This document shows, piece by piece, positions 1-8,284 of a stretch of DNA of 12,256 bases. Made by a program: the position numbers and the translations under genes. The notes below the pieces were generated by a model that saw nothing but the letters and a program-made list of their open reading frames with translations, did no database searches and was not told the origin of the DNA. The stretch lies in contig JAHBMJ010005921.1 of NCBI GenBank assembly GCA_018398765.1, positions 21,114 through 33,369 on the forward strand, written 5' to 3'. The first letter of the stretch is position 1. Every line of letters starts with the position of its first letter. The DNA is from Chromera velia (Eukaryota; Sar; Chromeraceae).

Positions 1-105
1 ATCCGATAAAAAAGGCATGACTTTCAATAGAAAATCAGGCGGAGAGTTCAATTTGAAGCAATGAAATTCTTTTCAATGCATTGACGCACGCACTTGATCG
101 CTGAC

Positions 106-210
106 CTGTTCGTTTCGAGCCGTCTCTGGTCACATCCGTGGAGGTGTTGTAGCAGGGCTCAACGTGGAGGTCCTTCGTCGCGTGTCCGCCCTCCTTGAAG
201 AGGACGCCGT
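106..210 (-). CDS. minus-strand gene exon 7 (residues 188-222 plus 1 nt), last exon seen
   Basis: A 105 nt exon from acceptor TTGCGCACAG to donor GTCAGC. It encodes GVLFKEGGHATKDLHVEP and CYNTSTDVTRDGSKRT. It ends in phase 1, so the gene continues left of 106. No convincing further exon was found in 1-105. Confidence 0.76.
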
Positions 211-508
211 CTGTGCGCAAGGGAGGATTCGGCATTCAATTTGTGTATCTATCAATGCATTCAATTTGTGTATCTATCAATGCATTCAATTTGTGTATCC
301 ATCAATGCATTCAATTTGTGTATCTATCGATGCACATGTACAAGTTGTCTCTGACATCCTTTCGTGCAGAATATGTCGGCAGATTTGTCAAGGAGGTACC
401 TGCTGGCTTGGGTGCATTGAATGATGCAGATCTTTCTACTTCAAAAAGAAGTAAACGAGTGGAACGCCCCTGGCTTCTATGCAAGTCTTTATACAGAGAG
501 AGAGAGAG

Positions 509-545
<37 letters not shown>

Positions 546-1016
546 GTCCAGACCATAAGTCCACAGGATACACTTCCTTTTTTCTTTTAACCACCCAACC
601 CCTCGATCAATTGGCGCACCGACCTGACAAGGGGAGGGACATTTCGTTGTCCACATGAGGCACGTAGACAGACGACACCGCTGCTCCCCCAGCGCCACTC
701 AAAATGCTCTTCTGAAGAGAACATTCATTTGCATGATTACTGTTACACTCAATACTTTGGTTGTCTATTCGTTAATCTGTGTGTTCGCTGTTCCAGTCAC
801 TTGGACATTGATCTGCCGTGTATTCAGATGTCCCTCCGCCTGGCAGTGCTATTTTCTTCTCGCTAGCGGAACTTCGTCGACCGCGCAAGTCCTCATGCAC
901 CGTGAATGTCCATTTTCTTCACGGCAGTCCAAGCAGAAACGATTCCAACAATCAACCAGAAAAGCAGGGACACAACATGCGACCTAGAGAAAGTGAAGAA
1001 GGGACACGCAAGCAAG

Positions 1017-1047
<31 letters not shown>

Positions 1048-1508
1048 AGAGGCCACATCGCTCGACTCGACGAAAGGAGGGGACAAGGTAGACTGTTTTG
1101 GACCTCATTCTTTTTCCTGTACGTGTCTGTCAGTCTATCCATTTCACCTCCTAGCCGCAGAGTCCACTAAAGGCCGTCTCATCTATCTGTTGTTCGTACC
1201 TGTTTTTCCGTTCTGAACTTGCTAACGGTTTTGATTCCAGGGTCGGAGGTGGGAAGCCATGCTTTCTGACAGGGGGCACTCTCTCGCGGGTCCGCTTCTG
1301 CATGCATGCAGACAGGGAGGGGGGTGCAGAGACATGCAATGAATGAGCTTTTTTTTCTTCCTGCACGCATGGTTTTTGTCAGTCAATGATCTTGTGCCGT
1401 GTGTCCCTCAAGGAACTGTAAGAGACTAGAATGCACAAAAAGAAGAATAACAAACGACGCGAGCCGACAGAAATAAGACAGGCTTGCAGGCAGTCACCCC
1501 ACCCCACC

Positions 1509-1570
<62 letters not shown>

Positions 1571-4500
1571 GGAAAGAGAGGCTCACAGATAGCAAAACAA
1601 CCCAGCAAACAGACAGCTAAGCAAACCTACGTGCCCGCCCACCCACCCACCCACCTTCATTGAATCTCTCTCCAACCAGTTGAGGGTCTCTCTGTCGAGT
1701 CAGGATCTTCAGAGCGTCCATAGAGGAAGTACCCGCACTGACATCAGGAGAGAGGAAGGAAGAGACCCGGTCAACGGAAAAGGAAAGAAGGTAAAACGAA
1801 ATTGAGAGACGCAACCACACATAAGAAGGCAGGAAAAGACGAGCTCGCAGAGAGACAGACAGTGACTGCTTTTTCTCCCTCTTCACAGACAGCCAGTCAC
1901 AGAGAGACAAGCAGACATACAGGTAGAGAGACAGACAGACTGACGGATTTCGAGTTTCCACAGGCATCTCTGAGGCAAGACCGGTCCTCGGCATTCTCGT
2001 CCTGTCCCCCCTCCTCCCCCACATCGCATCGTCAGTCCTGCAGGCAGGCAGGCAGGCAACAGAGAAACAGCAGACAGTGAACGAAATGAGGAGAAAGAAA
2101 GACAGAATCGGTTCACACGCAGAAGGCAAAGGCAAAGGCAGACAGAATCGGTCCTGCAGGCAAAGGCAGGGCCAAAAGCCGAAAAGAGGAGAGACAGAGC
2201 AGGCACGAAGGAAACAAAGTGGCAGCCGAGACAGACGCAAGCATCTCTTTGCCCCCTTCCATAAGGGATTCCTTGCAGGCACCCTTCTGAGCGCCTACCC
2301 GCCTTAATGCCCTCTTGCCTGCCTGCCTGCCTGCCTGCCTGCGTGCGTGCGTGCGTGCGTGTGCAGCTGTCTCTCTGCCTGTCTGCGCGCCTTCGCAGAT
2401 GACAGACTCTTGAACTGGCCAACCGGTTGATCGACTGACTTGCAAAAGGCGTCCATGTAGGCGGTCTCCCAGTATCTGTACAGAAAAAGACAAAGACACG
2501 CAAGCGACAAAAACAGTATTTTCTCTTGCAGAGACAAAAAGAAAAGGAAGGGAAGAGACGAAAAGAAAACGGACCGAAACGAAAGAAAATGCGGTGTTTG
2601 AACAAAAAAAGGGGGCAAACGGAGTCACACTCTTCTCTCTGGCCCTCCCCTCACATTCCTTTCGGAACCTTGAGGCTGCATCAGGAGATTTACTTGCTTG
2701 TACGTCGCTCCCTTTTTTCTCGCTTCTTCAGTGACTCGTCAAACAATTCGCCCGACAGAGAATACTCATGAAGGGTTTCATGATCCTTCCCCACAGACCG
2801 TCTCGCAATGTGGCTCTCTTTGTTGTGTTTCTGAATGATCGCGTTTCGTGAAATTCGTTCTCCCCTTTTGGTGTTCACTCCACCCACCCACCGACCTCGC
2901 ATCGTGGTCCTTCTCGTGTCTCTCCACGACTGCCCGAAATCCGGTGGCTGGACCCGTCACAGGACGGCTGCATTCCAAAGTGACGCATGTAGATACATGT
3001 TCTTCCTATACACATACATACGCATACATGTACATTGTGCATGCATGGATCGTGAGGCAGGACACACCTGCAGGACATGTGAAGTGATATCTGGAGGGTG
3101 TAAGATTCTGCACTCGCTTGAGAGCCCTTCCATTTCTTGAGTCCTCCGTAGAGTATGCATCCAACAATTCGTGCATGCATCCACCTGCCGGCGAGCTGTT
3201 TCAGACGTACTCCACATAATGCAAAAAGAGCAAGGAGAAGAGAAGCAGAGACACTGAGAAGGGAAGAAATCAAGGCCAGAGAGAAAGAGTTGTCAAAGGA
3301 ACTGGAAACCGTTGGAAGACCGGAATCCTCTTCATTTCTCTACAAAAGACCAGACCGACCGATCTGGATGGCACACGTCTGTGACGGTTTCGGGAGACAC
3401 GAAAGTCGGCTTCTGGTAGGGTTTCACTGCGAAGTCTTTGTGGGCCCGTGGAACTGCAGTTTCGTTGTGATTCGATCATGAGCGAAGACTCGTTTTGTGC
3501 ATTCCTAAACAAGAAGCTCGAGAAGCACACGAATACGTACTCCCAAAGATTTTTGTTCATACATAGATGCATCTTTCGGAATTCCACCCACTGTCCATGC
3601 AGTATGGCTTCATTTGTTGTATTGTTCGGCATCGCAGAAACACTTAAGTGGGTAGCAAGCATGGGAGAAAGGAAACCAGCCCACGTGGTGAATCCATGTA
3701 CAAAGAACGACTCGCGGATGTACACCTGGGTTATTCTTGTTGCCCGTTCAGTAGCAACCGTCTGCAAATTCTGCCCCGTAGTCCAACTGCCTGACTGACC
3801 TTTGAAGTCTTCCTTATACGTGGTGTCCTTGCATCTGTAGCCGAAGTCGCTGACCGCCCAGGAGATGTGGGGGGGTCTCCTGAGCATACGAGGGAGGGGC
3901 CTGGAGGTCTGGAGGGCCGTCTTCATGAGAATAGAGGGGTCCACCGGGCGTTTCTGCACACACATGCATCACATTGAGCATGTTTGCATCTTGTTTGTAA
4001 GCTAATCTATTTTTGCATAATCTACTTTCTTCCCTTCACAGCTATGCACGCCCATGTGTTCTCTGCTGGAAAGAGATCCACTGCCCGAAAAAAGCGACAA
4101 AGAGCACTTCCAGGGTAACCCTTGAGAATATGGTAACGAGCAGCCAAAACGGAAGGAAAGAGTCTGGGGCCTCCCGCTCTGTTCCTTGCCGTGAACAAAA
4201 AGAAGACCAAAGAAGAGGAAACAGAAGGAGAGAAGAGAGCGGACCTGCCGAAGGTCCGGAAAGTCCCTCTCCGGTTGGTCGATGGCTGCATTCATTCATT
4301 CATTCATTCATTCATTCATGCATTCATGCATTCATGCATTCATGCATTCATGCATGCATTCATTCATTCATTCATGCATTCATTCATTGATTCATTGATT
4401 CATTCATTCATTCATTCATGCATTCATGCATTCATTCATTCATGCATTCATTCATGCATTCATTCATTCATTCATTCATTCATGCATGCATGCATTCATG

Positions 4501-4604
4501 CATTCATTCATTCATTCATTCATTGATTCATTCATTCATTCATTTATTCATTCATTCATTCACGCAAGCACTCACTACTCACTCATTTGCTCACTAACTC
4601 ACTC

Positions 4605-4635
<31 letters not shown>

Positions 4636-5248
4636 CATCCAATTACCTACTCACTCACACACTCACCCACTCACTTACTCACTCACTCATTTGCACGCTC
4701 TCGCGCACTCACTTACCCCCCCTCTCAGTTACGCACTTGCACACTCTCGCTCACTCACTCACTCACTCACTCACTCACTCTCTCACTCATTCCTCACTCA
4801 TTCACTCACTCACTAGCTCACTCACTCATTCACTCACTAGCCCACTCACTCACTCACTCACTCACTCACTCATGCACTCACTCACTAGCTCACTCACTCA
4901 CCCAAACTCAATCACCCACTCACTCCGAAAGGCAGACAGGCACACAAGAGTGATAGACGGATAGCTGACCAGTACCCCCATAAATTCACACCAACGAATT
5001 CATGGATCGATGCATGCGAACGCAGCCCGATCTGGGAGGAATGAAGATGTCAAATGAAGATGCCAAAGGGTGGGGGAATTGTTGCCGACCATGCATGTAG
5101 TGTGTCGACTGCCTGACTGCCTGACTTCCTGACCGAATCTCTCTTCGAACCAGTTGCCCTCCAGGGTCTTTCTGCTGTACGCGGTGTTGTTCACACTGTT
5201 GCTGTTGCTGATGCCCCGCATTGCGGGGTTGTGCACTTCCATGGCCAT
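106..5248 (-). CDS. intron-split gene, microtubule inner protein-like (CFAP68/CFAP107-type motif), incomplete at left edge
   Basis: Seven short minus-strand exons: 5248-5126, 3953-3800, 3453-3360, 2967-2896, 2475-2440, 1737-1655 and 210-106. They join with matching phases at all six junctions, giving 667 nt (222 residues plus 1 nt) with no stop, continuing left. Residues 22-37 read TAYSRKTLEGNWFEER. From memory this resembles the GNWxEER-type segments of the ciliary doublet proteins CFAP107 and CFAP68. The FGYRC...TTY stretch at 78-87 also recalls CFAP68 (YGWRC...TY). Thr-x-Tyr motifs recur at 22, 85 and 152, and an ERF triplet at 36 and 183. No signal peptide, membrane segment or catalytic motif is visible. 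The protein is basic and Pro-rich between residues 43 and 130. I infer a structural protein bound to axonemal or other stable microtubules. The gene model is well supported by phase logic; the function is a motif-level guess. The start could lie further upstream, because an acceptor-like CTTTTCCAG abuts the ATG. Confidence 0.8.
232..331. repeat. 25-bp tandem repeat, four copies
   Basis: The unit beginning GCATTCAATTTGTGTATC repeats four times at exact 25 bp spacing (232, 257, 282, 307), with one or two substitutions per copy. It sits in the minus-strand intron, 20 nt before the exon 7 acceptor. Confidence 0.95.
495..543. repeat. (GA)n microsatellite
   Basis: About 24 GA units with one CG interruption at 511-512, within the minus-strand intron between exons 6 and 7. 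Confidence 0.97.
1012..1047. repeat. (GCAG)n tetranucleotide repeat
   Basis: About eight perfect GGCA/GCAG units preceded by GCAA units. It lies in the minus-strand exon 6-7 intron, where it reads as CTGC. Confidence 0.95.
1511..1568. repeat. compound (CA)n(GA)n microsatellite
   Basis: About 14 AC units pass directly into about 15 AG units. The same CA-to-GA compound form recurs at 11111-11155. Confidence 0.97.
1655..1737 (-). CDS. minus-strand gene exon 6 (residues 160-187 plus 1 nt)
   Basis: An 83 nt exon from acceptor GATGTCAG to donor GTGGGTGGG. It encodes AGTSSMDALKILTRQRD and PQLVGERFNE. A second frame is open for 26 codons to a TGA but does not fit the phase of exons 5 and 7. Confidence 0.77.
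2034..2059. repeat. short (GCAG)n run
   Basis: TCCTGCAGG followed by GCAG units. A related CCTGCAGGCAAAGGCAGG segment recurs at 2153-2170. Lies in the minus-strand exon 5-6 intron. Confidence 0.85.
2097..2168. repeat. degenerate ~40 bp direct repeat
   Basis: GACAGAATCGGT occurs at 2101 and 2141, each copy followed by AGGCAAAGGC-type sequence. Intronic on the minus-strand gene. Confidence 0.7.
2315..2362. repeat. (CTGC)n then (GTGC)n repeat
   Basis: About six TGCC/CTGC units change into five GTGC units. It lies in inverted orientation to the GCAG run at 2034-2059. Confidence 0.95.
2440..2475 (-). CDS. minus-strand gene exon 5, 36 nt micro-exon (residues 148-159 plus 2 nt)
   Basis: The acceptor TTTTTCTGTACAG is preceded by a good pyrimidine tract; the donor is GTCAGT. 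It encodes YWETAYMDAFC, the third Thr-x-Tyr motif. Its length is a multiple of three, so skipping it would keep the frame, which allows an alternative isoform. Confidence 0.76.
2896..2967 (-). CDS. minus-strand gene exon 4 (residues 124-147 plus 2 nt)
   Basis: A 72 nt exon from acceptor GAATGCAG to donor GTCGGT, which runs straight into a GGTG repeat. It encodes RPVTGPATGFRAVVERHEK then DHDA. Phases match on both sides. Confidence 0.78.
3360..3453 (-). CDS. minus-strand gene exon 3 (residues 93-123 plus 2 nt)
   Basis: A 94 nt exon from acceptor AACTGCAG to donor GTCGGT. It encodes PRAHKDFAVKPYQKPTFV and SPETVTDVCHPD. Start phase fits exon 2 (split Val93) and end phase fits exon 4 (split Arg124). 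Several other GT dinucleotides lie inside; only this one is in the needed phase and has G at +5. Confidence 0.8.
3800..3953 (-). CDS. minus-strand gene exon 2 (residues 42-92 plus 1 nt)
   Basis: A 154 nt exon from acceptor GTGTGTGCAG to donor GTCAGT. It encodes a basic, Pro-rich stretch (KRPVDPSILMKTALQTSR, then PLPRMLRRPP) and SDFGYRCKDTTYKEDFK. This is the longest exon of the gene and the second Thr-x-Tyr motif. Confidence 0.85.
4288..4562. repeat. (ATTC)n/(ATGC)n tetranucleotide tract
   Basis: About 275 bp of TTCA units interspersed with TGCA and TTGA variants, inside the large minus-strand exon 1-2 intron. All three frames read as His/Ser/Ile/Cys-rich repeats, so the long ORFs here are artefacts. 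Confidence 0.97.
4563..4925. repeat. (ACTC)n tetranucleotide tract with internal (CT)n
   Basis: CACT/ACTC units with scattered variants (CATT, TAGC, CACC) and a CT dinucleotide core at 4602-4636. It directly follows the ATTC tract. The predicted Thr-His-Ser repeat proteins are translations of this repeat. Confidence 0.97.
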
Positions 5249-5249
5249 G
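5126..5249 (-). CDS. minus-strand gene exon 1 or first recognised exon (residues 1-41)
   Basis: It begins after CTCTTTTCCAG at 5250, with ATG at 5248-5246 and a second in-frame ATG two codons on. It encodes an Asn/Ser-rich lead, then NTAYSRKTLEGNWFEERF and GQE. The donor is GTCAGG at 5125, in phase 0 for the next exon. An alternative GTCAGG donor at 5134 would end in phase 1 and not fit exon 2. If the acceptor is real, this is either a coding exon with an unseen partner upstream or the exon after a 5'UTR intron. Confidence 0.78.
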
Positions 5250-5656
5250 CTGGAAAAGAGAGATCACTTATACGGGACACGTTCCTGCTTTTTGTATACA
5301 GCCCAGCTTTACGGGACCTGAAGCTACACACAGGAGTCTAGGTCCTCTCTGCAGGGTTGATTCTGGATCAATCGGTTTTGGAGCTGGTACCTATATATGC
5401 CGATCTCTGAAGAGATTAATGAAGGAGGAAGAAATGGACGTCGACAACAGTACTCTCTCTGATAGGTCTGACGACGGTTCTTTTTCTTGAGTCGATTGGA
5501 TGGAACACCCAGAGGCCTGCTGCTTCTCTGTATTCTCTTCCAAGTGCCCCAACCTACTTGCACTGAGAACTCTGAGTCTCTGAGCTCACTATGAATTAAA
5601 GCCTTACGTATATATGTAATTAAGGAATCACGGTTCAATGCATGGTGGTGAACTGA

Positions 5657-5690
5657 CCGCATGCATGCGTTGTTTTTTGACTGCATGCAA
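5657..5690. promoter_or_regulatory. cluster of TGCATGC-type palindromes
   Basis: GCATGCATGCG at 5660 and CTGCATGCAAGC at 5680 lie within 35 bp, in the divergent region about 410-440 bp before the minus-strand ATG. TGCATGC is a known ApiAP2-type motif in apicomplexans. A regulatory role here is inferred only. Confidence 0.35.
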
Positions 5691-5879
5691 GCTAGTATGC
5701 CACTTTTCGCTCGACCAACTTTCGTGCGCGCGCGCGGAGATATCTCATCATGCATCTGAAAAATTTTGTCAGACACGCAGATCGCTCTGACAGAAATGCT
5801 CAGAATCGCTCAGATGATCTGGAACTGACCGAAAATATCCACAGGAAAAGGGAAAACAGGGCGACGAAAGGACTCCTCT

Positions 5880-5976
5880 GCCATCCGACGCGTACGGTCT
5901 GAAGCGTCTTCTTGTCTGACAGCAAAGTGCACAGGTGCTTCCCTCTACGAGGATTTTCTTTCAGGGCACCTAGCTG
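5880..5976 (-). other. possible upstream exon of the minus-strand gene
   Basis: On the minus strand an acceptor-like GATTTCAG at about 5977 is followed by an open frame. It reads LGALKENPRRGKHLCTLL and SDKKTLQTVRV, which looks more protein-like than its surroundings. GTNNG donors occur at several points, including GTACGC and GTCGGA. It could be a coding or 5'UTR exon joined to 5249, but phase and donor cannot be fixed and I recognise no family. Confidence 0.25.
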
Positions 5977-6888
5977 AAATCTTGTGTTGTCTCTGTCGCT
6001 CAGTTTAGAGGTACACGTGTTTGTCCAGCGGGTGTCTCTTTTTTTTTGCCCCTTCCTTCCCGATCCTCCCGGCTTTCCTTCGTGGTCGGATACCAAGGTG
6101 TTTCCTTCTCACTATTTTCCTGCTTCCCTTGATCGCATCTCTCTTCACGGCCTGTAAGTGCAGAACTGAAGGGGCGGCGCGCCCTTAAGAAATCAGGTGG
6201 GCGGGTGGGTGTGGACAAAGGGGGAGCGTGTGAGGGGCCAAGGGAGAAATGGGCTACCGGATGGTAAAATTAGATGGTTCAGGCTCCTTTAAAGAAAGCG
6301 AGAAAAAGAACTCGCTGAGGCAGCAGAAAAAAGCAATGCGCTCTCTCTCTTCTCTGGCCGCGGGTGGATCTCCCTCCTTCCCCTCGTCTCTCTGAATCTC
6401 GCGTTTTTCCCTGTGCTTTCACTAACGATGTGCCATTGCCTCCTTTTTCCTTGAAGGCCATGAGCGAATAGACTCTCTAGTCATCCAAAGTTGCCTCCCA
6501 GACTGTCCTTCAGTGCACCGACAGAGCCCTCCCCTCTCTTGCCGTCTCCTCTTCTCCTCCTCTCGTAGTTATCTCCTCTATATAGGTCTAGCATCTGTCC
6601 TCTCATAGCGTGGGCCTGCAGATTTATATTAGTGCATGCGGGTGGAAACGAGGGAAGAGCAAGAGCGAACGCGGAAAAGGGTGCAAAAAAGAGGGCGAAG
6701 GCAGACGGAGAGAGTCCCAAGAGGGGTTCATGGTGACCTCTGTTTATCCAGATAGAGCAAAAGCAACTTCCTTTGCGCGTGCTTCATCTGCACGAATGTG
6801 TGTTTCTGTGTGTGTCGTCTGCATGTAAACCACAGGGAGACGGCCCGTTTTTACATGTTACGATGGAGCGGAGCGTGTGGGAGTGACC

Positions 6889-6944
6889 GCATTTTCTTTT
6901 TTCTCTGCAGGAAGCGAAGCGCAAGGACGAAAGAAGGAGACAAA
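6889..6944 (+). promoter_or_regulatory. probable 5'-leader splice acceptor and start context of beta-adaptin
   Basis: A pyrimidine-rich run ends in CTCTGCAG at 6910, a strong acceptor, 34 nt before the ATG. This suggests a 5'UTR intron, with the first exon somewhere upstream in 6590-6840. The ATG context ACAAAATGTC has purine at -3. No donor could be fixed with confidence. Confidence 0.5.
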
Positions 6945-7337
6945 ATGTCGGACGGGAAATATTTCCAAACGACCAAGAGGGGGGAGTTGAGGGAGTTGAA
7001 AGAGGAGCTCCACAACTCGAACAAGGACAAGAAGAAGGAGGCCGTGAAGAAAGTCATTGCGGCGATGACTGTTGGCAAGGACGTCTCGGAACTTTTTCCC
7101 GACGTCGTCAACTGCATGCAAACCTCCAATATTGAGTTGAAAAAACTCGTCTATCTGTATGTGATCAATTACGCAAAGGCACAGCCCGAACTGGCCATTC
7201 TGGCAGTGAACACTTTCTGCAAGGATGCGACAGACCCCAACCCTCTGATCAGAGCGCTGGCTGTGAGAACTATGGGGTGCATCCGGCTGGAGCAGATTGC
7301 AGAGTATTTGGTGACACCTCTCCGACGGGCATGCAAG
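6945..7337 (+). CDS. AP1B1: beta-adaptin exon 1 (residues 1-131)
   Basis: Longest exon of the gene, with 131 complete codons from ATG to an AAG followed by donor GTGCGT (phase 0). It encodes the conserved N-terminal trunk helices from [15 protein letters not shown] to TPLRRACK. The only upstream in-frame extension runs through a pyrimidine tract and an acceptor at 6910, so the ATG at 6945 is preferred. Confidence 0.96.
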
Positions 7338-8210
7338 GTGCGTCACTCTCTTCTCATTCGATTGCAGTTTTTACCCTTAGATTCAACCTGACGGAAATGG
7401 AGAAGCCAGTTGTTCACGAGAACTGCGCAACAAAAAAAAGAAGAAAGCTTCGCAAGGCGCATGTTCGTATTCGTTCGTGAATAAAAAAAAAAGAACAGAC
7501 TTTTCTTCATGGCCATTCCTTTCTTTGTCACGTTTCTGCCTTTGATGGATGGATGGATGGATGGAGGGAGGGAGGGAACCTCTTGACGCGTTGGGTTTGT
7601 CGGACTCCGAGCTGATTGGAACGCGCTTTTGCTTTACTAGTACTTTTCCACCTTTGCGGCTGCTTGCGGGAACATGTTTCCTTGCGCTTGCTTGCCGCTT
7701 GCGCTTGAGCCCTGCATGCCTCCCCTTCCTTTAGCTTCCCTTCTATCCGTCAGCCTGCCATAGAAAAAGAAAAAGGAAGATGGTGAAGGATGCTCCCTAG
7801 CACGAATGAAGAACACCGTTTGTCCAGCGAAAAAGTGTAGGTAGCACAGGGTTGTGTTCCCCTTCCTTCCTTTCTTTCCTTCGTTTCCCTGCTTGTGCCC
7901 ACCCGACCCGCCTGCCTGCAGGATCCCGACCCGTATGTGAGGAAGACGGCCTCTATCTGCATCGCCAAGTTGTTCGGTGAGTTCGGTTCTCTTCTCTTCT
8001 GTTGCTGCGTGGTCGCAGAACGGGAAGGGGAGGGCTGGAGCGGGTTGGCGGTATGCATTTGGATTTGTTTTTCGCTCATCTGAGGGAGTGGGAAGGACGA
8101 AAGTGCCGATTCTCTCATGAAATGAAGGGAAGGACAGAATGACGTCTCCTTTTTTTTGCCTGACTTCCAATGCTGACTGCCACAAAGGTTCTATCTTCAC
8201 TCTGCCCTGC

Positions 8211-8284
<74 letters not shown>

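Larger units (their letters stand above)
5250..6888. promoter_or_regulatory. divergent intergenic region, presumed bidirectional promoter zone
   Basis: The two genes face away from each other across this 1.6-1.7 kb stretch, so both promoters and 5' leaders should be here. TATA-like stretches lie at 5391-5397, 5608-5615 and 6579-6586, and TGCATGC-type palindromes at 5660-5690. There is also an alternating GC run at 5725-5736 and purine/pyrimidine-skewed DNA at 6020-6400. No tRNA, rRNA or conserved protein was seen. Assigning any element to either gene is inference. Confidence 0.5.

Noticed and set aside
1663-1737. Alternative frame of minus-strand exon 6 ending in TGA as a terminal exon
   Set aside because: It needs a different incoming phase from exon 5 and would strand exon 7, whose phase fits the chosen frame.
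1617-2628. Long minus-strand ORFs up to 240 codons
   Set aside because: They read through pyrimidine-rich introns and GCAG/CTGC runs, giving Cys/Leu/Ser-rich sequence; only the short exons at 1655-1737 and 2440-2475 within them fit a phased gene.
3155-3481. Plus-strand ORF with a charged coiled-coil-like stretch (3216-3310)
   Set aside because: It is antisense to exon 3 of the minus-strand gene, and the charged part is the complement of an intron pyrimidine tract.
4191-4964. Long His/Ser/Ile/Thr-rich repeat proteins on the plus strand
   Set aside because: They are translations of the ATTC and ACTC tetranucleotide tracts; all frames look alike and no splice or codon evidence supports them.
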